From positions 109,156 to 173,155 of the forward strand of contig JAEURP010000011.1 of the NCBI GenBank assembly GCA_016788585.1: 64,000 nucleotides of DNA. The letters run 5' to 3'. A program made the position numbers and the translations under genes. Under the pieces are notes generated by a model, which saw nothing but the letters and a program-made list of their open reading frames with translations, searched no databases and was not told the DNA's origin. Source of the DNA: Chthonomonas sp. GTDB lineage: Bacteria; Armatimonadota; Fimbriimonadia; Fimbriimonadales; Fimbriimonadaceae. Each line of letters begins with the position of its first letter. Position 1 is the stretch's first letter. Shown piece by piece: positions 60,145 through 64,000 of this stretch.

Positions 60145-60795
60145 CTAAACATGGCTGGGAGCAGGGCGCAAGCCCAGCTCCCAGTTTCGATTTGCGAGTA
60201 CCGATTTGAGCGAGCCAACGAGTTCTTGCGGATCAAGATCGATAGGATGTATCGACGCAGGCGCGGCATAGACCGTTCCAGGGTCAACCAAGGGCTCAGA
60301 AACCGGAATGCTAGCTTGAACTAAGATCGAGGTTGAGGTTAGCTTCAGCGCACATCCACAGACCTTCTGACCAAGCTCGTTGACGATATCGTTCGACGAA
60401 ACGGCAGCAAAGCAATCGGCGGTACGCATGGTTGGTCGCTCGCCCACAAACTCCCTTCCCAAGTAGGCTGGCACGCCTGCCGAACGAATTGCTTTGACCA
60501 AGATTCCCACGATTACGGGATAGACGATTCTAACGCCTCTGGGTTCGTCAAGCGCAAGCACCATGGCCACCGTCACGTCATGCCCGTGCAGAACTGCGCG
60601 ACCTCCCGTAGGTCGCCGAGACCACTGAACTTTCGCCGAACTTAGAATTGCGTCGCTAGCCGATTGGAAGCACCCTAGGGTCACCCAAGGCTTGGACCAC
60701 GTATAGACTCGGGCGCCAATTCCCCGCTGGAGAAGCATTCGATCTCGAGCCATATGCGTTTGACCGCACAAACCAGGCTCAAACGAGACATTCAT
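60145..60795 (-). CDS. Octanoyltransferase LipM / lipoate-protein ligase A family
   Basis: A 216-residue protein starting MNVSFEPGLCGQTHMARDRM. RRPTGGRAVLHGHDVT is the family signature, and DCFAAVSSNDIVNELGQKVC, followed by GCALKLTSTSILVQASIPVS, matches LipM, whose catalytic Cys lies in the CF pair. It attaches octanoate or lipoate to carrier domains (GcvH, E2). The start lies inside the end of gcvPB (17-base overlap), and the 3' end carries the rpoD terminator. LipM is usually longer (about 278), so a short form or an LplA-like role is possible. Confidence 0.82.
   Translation of the reverse strand: MNVSFEPGLCGQTHMARDRMLLQRGIGARVYTWSKPWVTLGCFQSASDAILSSAKVQWSRRPTGGRAVLHGHDVTVAMVLALDEPRGVRIVYPVIVGILVKAIRSAGVPAYLGREFVGERPTMRTADCFAAVSSNDIVNELGQKVCGCALKLTSTSILVQASIPVSEPLVDPGTVYAAPASIHPIDLDPQELVGSLKSVLANRNWELGLRPAPSHV
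60155..60187 (+). terminator. rpoD terminator inside the 3' end of the LipM-like gene
   Basis: CTGGGAGC (60155-60162) pairs with GCTCCCAG (60177-60184), and GGGC with GCCC inside it, closed by a GCAA tetraloop. TTTCGATTT follows. The stem overlaps the last codons of the convergent gene, so both genes share this DNA. Confidence 0.75.
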
Positions 60796-62260
60796 CTTTC
60801 GTTGGTTGCCAACGTACGTCGAGTTGCTTAACCGCCTGGGCCTCGTCCAGCCTGCCAACGATCTGACTCGTCGGCGCGCCCTTTAGGAGTTCCGCGTCTG
60901 TTTCGGCTTCTTGGCAAATGGTTATCATCACCTCGCAGAACTCATCCAAAGTCTGCTTGCACTCCGTCTCGGTCGGCTCGATCATGATGGCCTCGGGAAC
61001 GATGAGTGGGAAATAGTTGGTTGGTGGGTGAATCCCGTAGTCGATCAGCCGCTTGCTGATGTCGAGCGCCCGCACACCTCCCTTCTTGTATCGCTGCGCG
61101 GTCAAGACACACTCGTGCATACATGGTCGATCATAGGCTGCCGGCAGAACTTCCTTGAGCCTCGCCATCACGTAGTTAGCGTTCAAAACCGCGTGTCGGC
61201 TTATCTGAGGTAGCCCTGACTTACCATAGGCCAAAAGATAGGCGAGCGCGCGGACCTCCATCAAGAACTGACCAAAGAACCCACTAACCCGGCCGATCGA
61301 CTGTGGGCGCTCGGTTAGCAGTTCTGGCTTACCAAGGGGGCTTCTCCGCAGGACCGGCTGGGGCAAGAACGGCTCTAGGTGGCTCTTCAGGCCGATGGCA
61401 CCGCAACCAGGGCCGCCGCCGCCATGCGGCGTGCTGAATGTCTTGTGCAGATTAAGGTGCATGCAATCAAACCCGTGGTCTCCGGGCCTGGTGGTACCTA
61501 CCATGGCGTTCATGTTCGCGCCGTCACAGAAAACTTGACCGCCGGCCTCGTGAACTAATCGGCAGATCTCCTCGATATTCGGTTCAAAAAGTCCTAAGGT
61601 ACTCGGGTTTGTGAGCATGAGCCCCGCCACGTCTGACTCTAATGCGGCCTTAAGGGCTTCGAGGTCCGTATTGCCATCTGCGTTCGTGGCAATGCTTCGA
61701 ACAGAGTAGCCGCAGAGCGCAGCACTCGCTGGATTCGTGCCATGGGCACTATCGGGTACCAGAATGACGGTTCGCCGCGAATCGCCCCGCGAATGGTGAT
61801 AGGCTCGGATCAGCATGAGACATGTGAGTTCTCCATGCGCGCCTGCCAGCGGTTGAAGGGTTATTTCGTCGAACCCAGTAACCTCACAAAGGATGTCTTG
61901 GACCTGGGCAAGCACCTCAAGAGCTCCGGGCACGGTTTCGATGGGTTGCATCGGGTGAATACCCGTGAAGCCTGGGTTTGCCGCGACCACCTCATTGATT
62001 TTCGGGTTGTACTTCATCGTGCAGGAACCCAAGGGATAGAAGCCTGTCTCGATTCCGTAGTTGATGTGGCTTAAGTTAGTGAAATGTCGGAGTAAGTCTA
62101 GTTCGGAGACCTCCGGAAGGTTCAGCTCCTTTCGAACTCCGCCAAGAGTAGCTTCCAGATTGACTGCCGGAGTATCTGCCTTTGGAAGATTGCAACCGAC
62201 ACGCCCTGGAGATGACTTTTCAAAGATGAGCTTTGGGGCGGGAACGACCTTCGTCGGCAT
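60779..62260 (-). CDS. gcvPB: Glycine dehydrogenase (decarboxylating) subunit 2
   Basis: A 493-residue PLP protein, one half of the two-subunit P protein of the glycine cleavage system. HFTNLSHINYGIETGFYPLG (about residues 70-89), then SCTMKYNPKINE, PLAGAHGELTCLMLIRAYHH, and HLNLHKTFSTPHGGGGPGCG with the PLP Lys are present. The start at 62260 (MPTKVVPAPKLIFEKS) is chosen; the longer frame runs through the 5S rRNA gene and its terminator. Subunit 1 (gcvPA), GcvH and GcvT are not in the window. The gene overlaps the LipM-like gene, a fitting partner because GcvH is lipoylated. Confidence 0.95.
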   Translation of the reverse strand: MPTKVVPAPKLIFEKSSPGRVGCNLPKADTPAVNLEATLGGVRKELNLPEVSELDLLRHFTNLSHINYGIETGFYPLGSCTMKYNPKINEVVAANPGFTGIHPMQPIETVPGALEVLAQVQDILCEVTGFDEITLQPLAGAHGELTCLMLIRAYHHSRGDSRRTVILVPDSAHGTNPASAALCGYSVRSIATNADGNTDLEALKAALESDVAGLMLTNPSTLGLFEPNIEEICRLVHEAGGQVFCDGANMNAMVGTTRPGDHGFDCMHLNLHKTFSTPHGGGGPGCGAIGLKSHLEPFLPQPVLRRSPLGKPELLTERPQSIGRVSGFFGQFLMEVRALAYLLAYGKSGLPQISRHAVLNANYVMARLKEVLPAAYDRPCMHECVLTAQRYKKGGVRALDISKRLIDYGIHPPTNYFPLIVPEAIMIEPTETECKQTLDEFCEVMITICQEAETDAELLKGAPTSQIVGRLDEAQAVKQLDVRWQPTKDECLV

Positions 62261-62289
62261 GCCTCTATTGTACCGGGCCTCCAAAAGCG

Positions 62290-62312
62290 AAAAACCCCAC
62301 CGACTGGTGGGG
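62290..62312 (-). terminator. rRNA operon terminator
   Basis: Read on the minus strand, CCCCACC (62306-62312 complement) and GGTGGGG pair around AGTC, followed by TTTTT: a classic rho-independent terminator 15 bases past the 5S 3' end. Confidence 0.9.
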
Positions 62313-62327
62313 TCTTCAATATTTATG

Positions 62328-62449
62328 AATCCGCGCAACGTGCTTATCTTCCGGGAGGCTGCCCTCCAAGTACGTCCGCCGCTGCGGAGCTTAACTGCCG
62401 TGTTCGGGATGGGAACGGGTGTTTCCTCCGCGCCATGATCACGCGAATT
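62328..62449 (-). rRNA. rrf: 5S ribosomal RNA
   Basis: On the minus strand the sequence contains the conserved 5S core CACCCGTTCCCATCCCGAAC, then ACGGCAGTTAAGC, and a 3' part GTACTTGGAGGGCAGCCTCC. The ends AATTCGCG (5') and CGCGGATT (3') pair as helix I with one wobble, giving 122 nt. It is the last gene of the rRNA operon, 74 bases after the 23S end, and is followed by a terminator. Confidence 0.95.
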
Positions 62450-62523
62450 CAAATTGTACCGGGTGGAACACCCTGAAATCTACATGCCGTCGAGTGGGAA
62501 CGCGCTTCAAAAGGTTTAGAGCT

Positions 62524-64000
<1,477 letters not shown>

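Noticed and set aside
62261..62452. N-terminal extension of gcvPB
   Set aside because: It passes through the rRNA terminator and the 5S gene; the homologous start is MPTKVV at 62260.

Overview
The window looks like chromosomal DNA of a Gram-negative-type (diderm) bacterium of the phylum Armatimonadota, most likely a relative of Fimbriimonas. This is an inference. It rests on two type IV pilin-like proteins carrying the signature '(I/L)(F/M)PVFAQAR' behind the prepilin cleavage site, on Kdo-transferase and LptD-like envelope genes, on dockerin-like and PEP-CTERM-like secreted proteins, and on moderate GC with very tight gene packing (many 1-20 bp overlaps on the same and opposite strands). No prophage, insertion sequence, integron or CRISPR array was seen. 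The window is a mosaic of housekeeping genes and lineage-specific secreted proteins.

Layout. 1-5.8 kb: a tandem repeat, a prepilin-like operon, pgk, and a minus-strand group (zinc-ribbon protein, dnaB, a secreted CBM9-like protein, a degenerate DapA-like protein). 6-18.3 kb: CBS protein, peroxiredoxin, tRNA-Thr(UGU), MFS exporter, Kdo transferase (waaA), dnaE, glycogen debranching enzyme and an LptD/OstA-like envelope protein. 18.4-24.3 kb: one compact plus-strand operon (ECF sigma factor, two membrane proteins, glnD, two TrkA-type K+ regulators), the first four genes chained by ATGA overlaps. 24.3-33 kb: E2 acyltransferase, RidA, a thiol-disulfide redoxin, glnA, an outer-membrane barrel, a metzincin-like protease and an M20 peptidase. 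33-38.8 kb: apt, miaA-hfq-dapF, fliD and an HDOD protein. 39-45.6 kb: three envelope genes ending in a caspase-fold protein without its catalytic dyad, then trmD, rplS, lepB and a dockerin-like protein. 45.8-53.4 kb: a prepilin/secreted/PEP-CTERM-like trio, a Cys-rich protein, a soluble histidine kinase, PII (glnB) coupled to a transposase-like protein without its HUH residues, rpsB-tsf, and a repeat plus dockerin-like protein. 53.5-64 kb: carboxyltransferase, universal stress protein, sucD-cysteine desulfurase, the primary sigma factor, a LipM-like octanoyltransferase, gcvPB, then 5S and the 3' half of 23S rRNA, both on the minus strand.

How genes fit together. A nitrogen-control set is spread over the window: GlnD (uridylyltransferase), GlnB with Tyr51 intact, and a type I glutamine synthetase with the adenylylation Tyr at residue 396. 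A NtrB-sized soluble PAS kinase is divergent from glnB. Lipoate users (E2, glycine cleavage) and a lipoyl-attachment enzyme are both present. WaaA plus an OstA/LptD-like barrel point to an LPS-bearing outer membrane.

The most unusual items are the PII-coupled HUH-dead Y1-transposase-like protein (49528-49995), the pseudo-caspase at the end of an envelope operon (41207-42526), and the ECF-sigma/GlnD/TrkA operon (18427-24327). No complete, obviously new defence or mobile system was found. All functional statements come from reading motifs by eye, with no database search.
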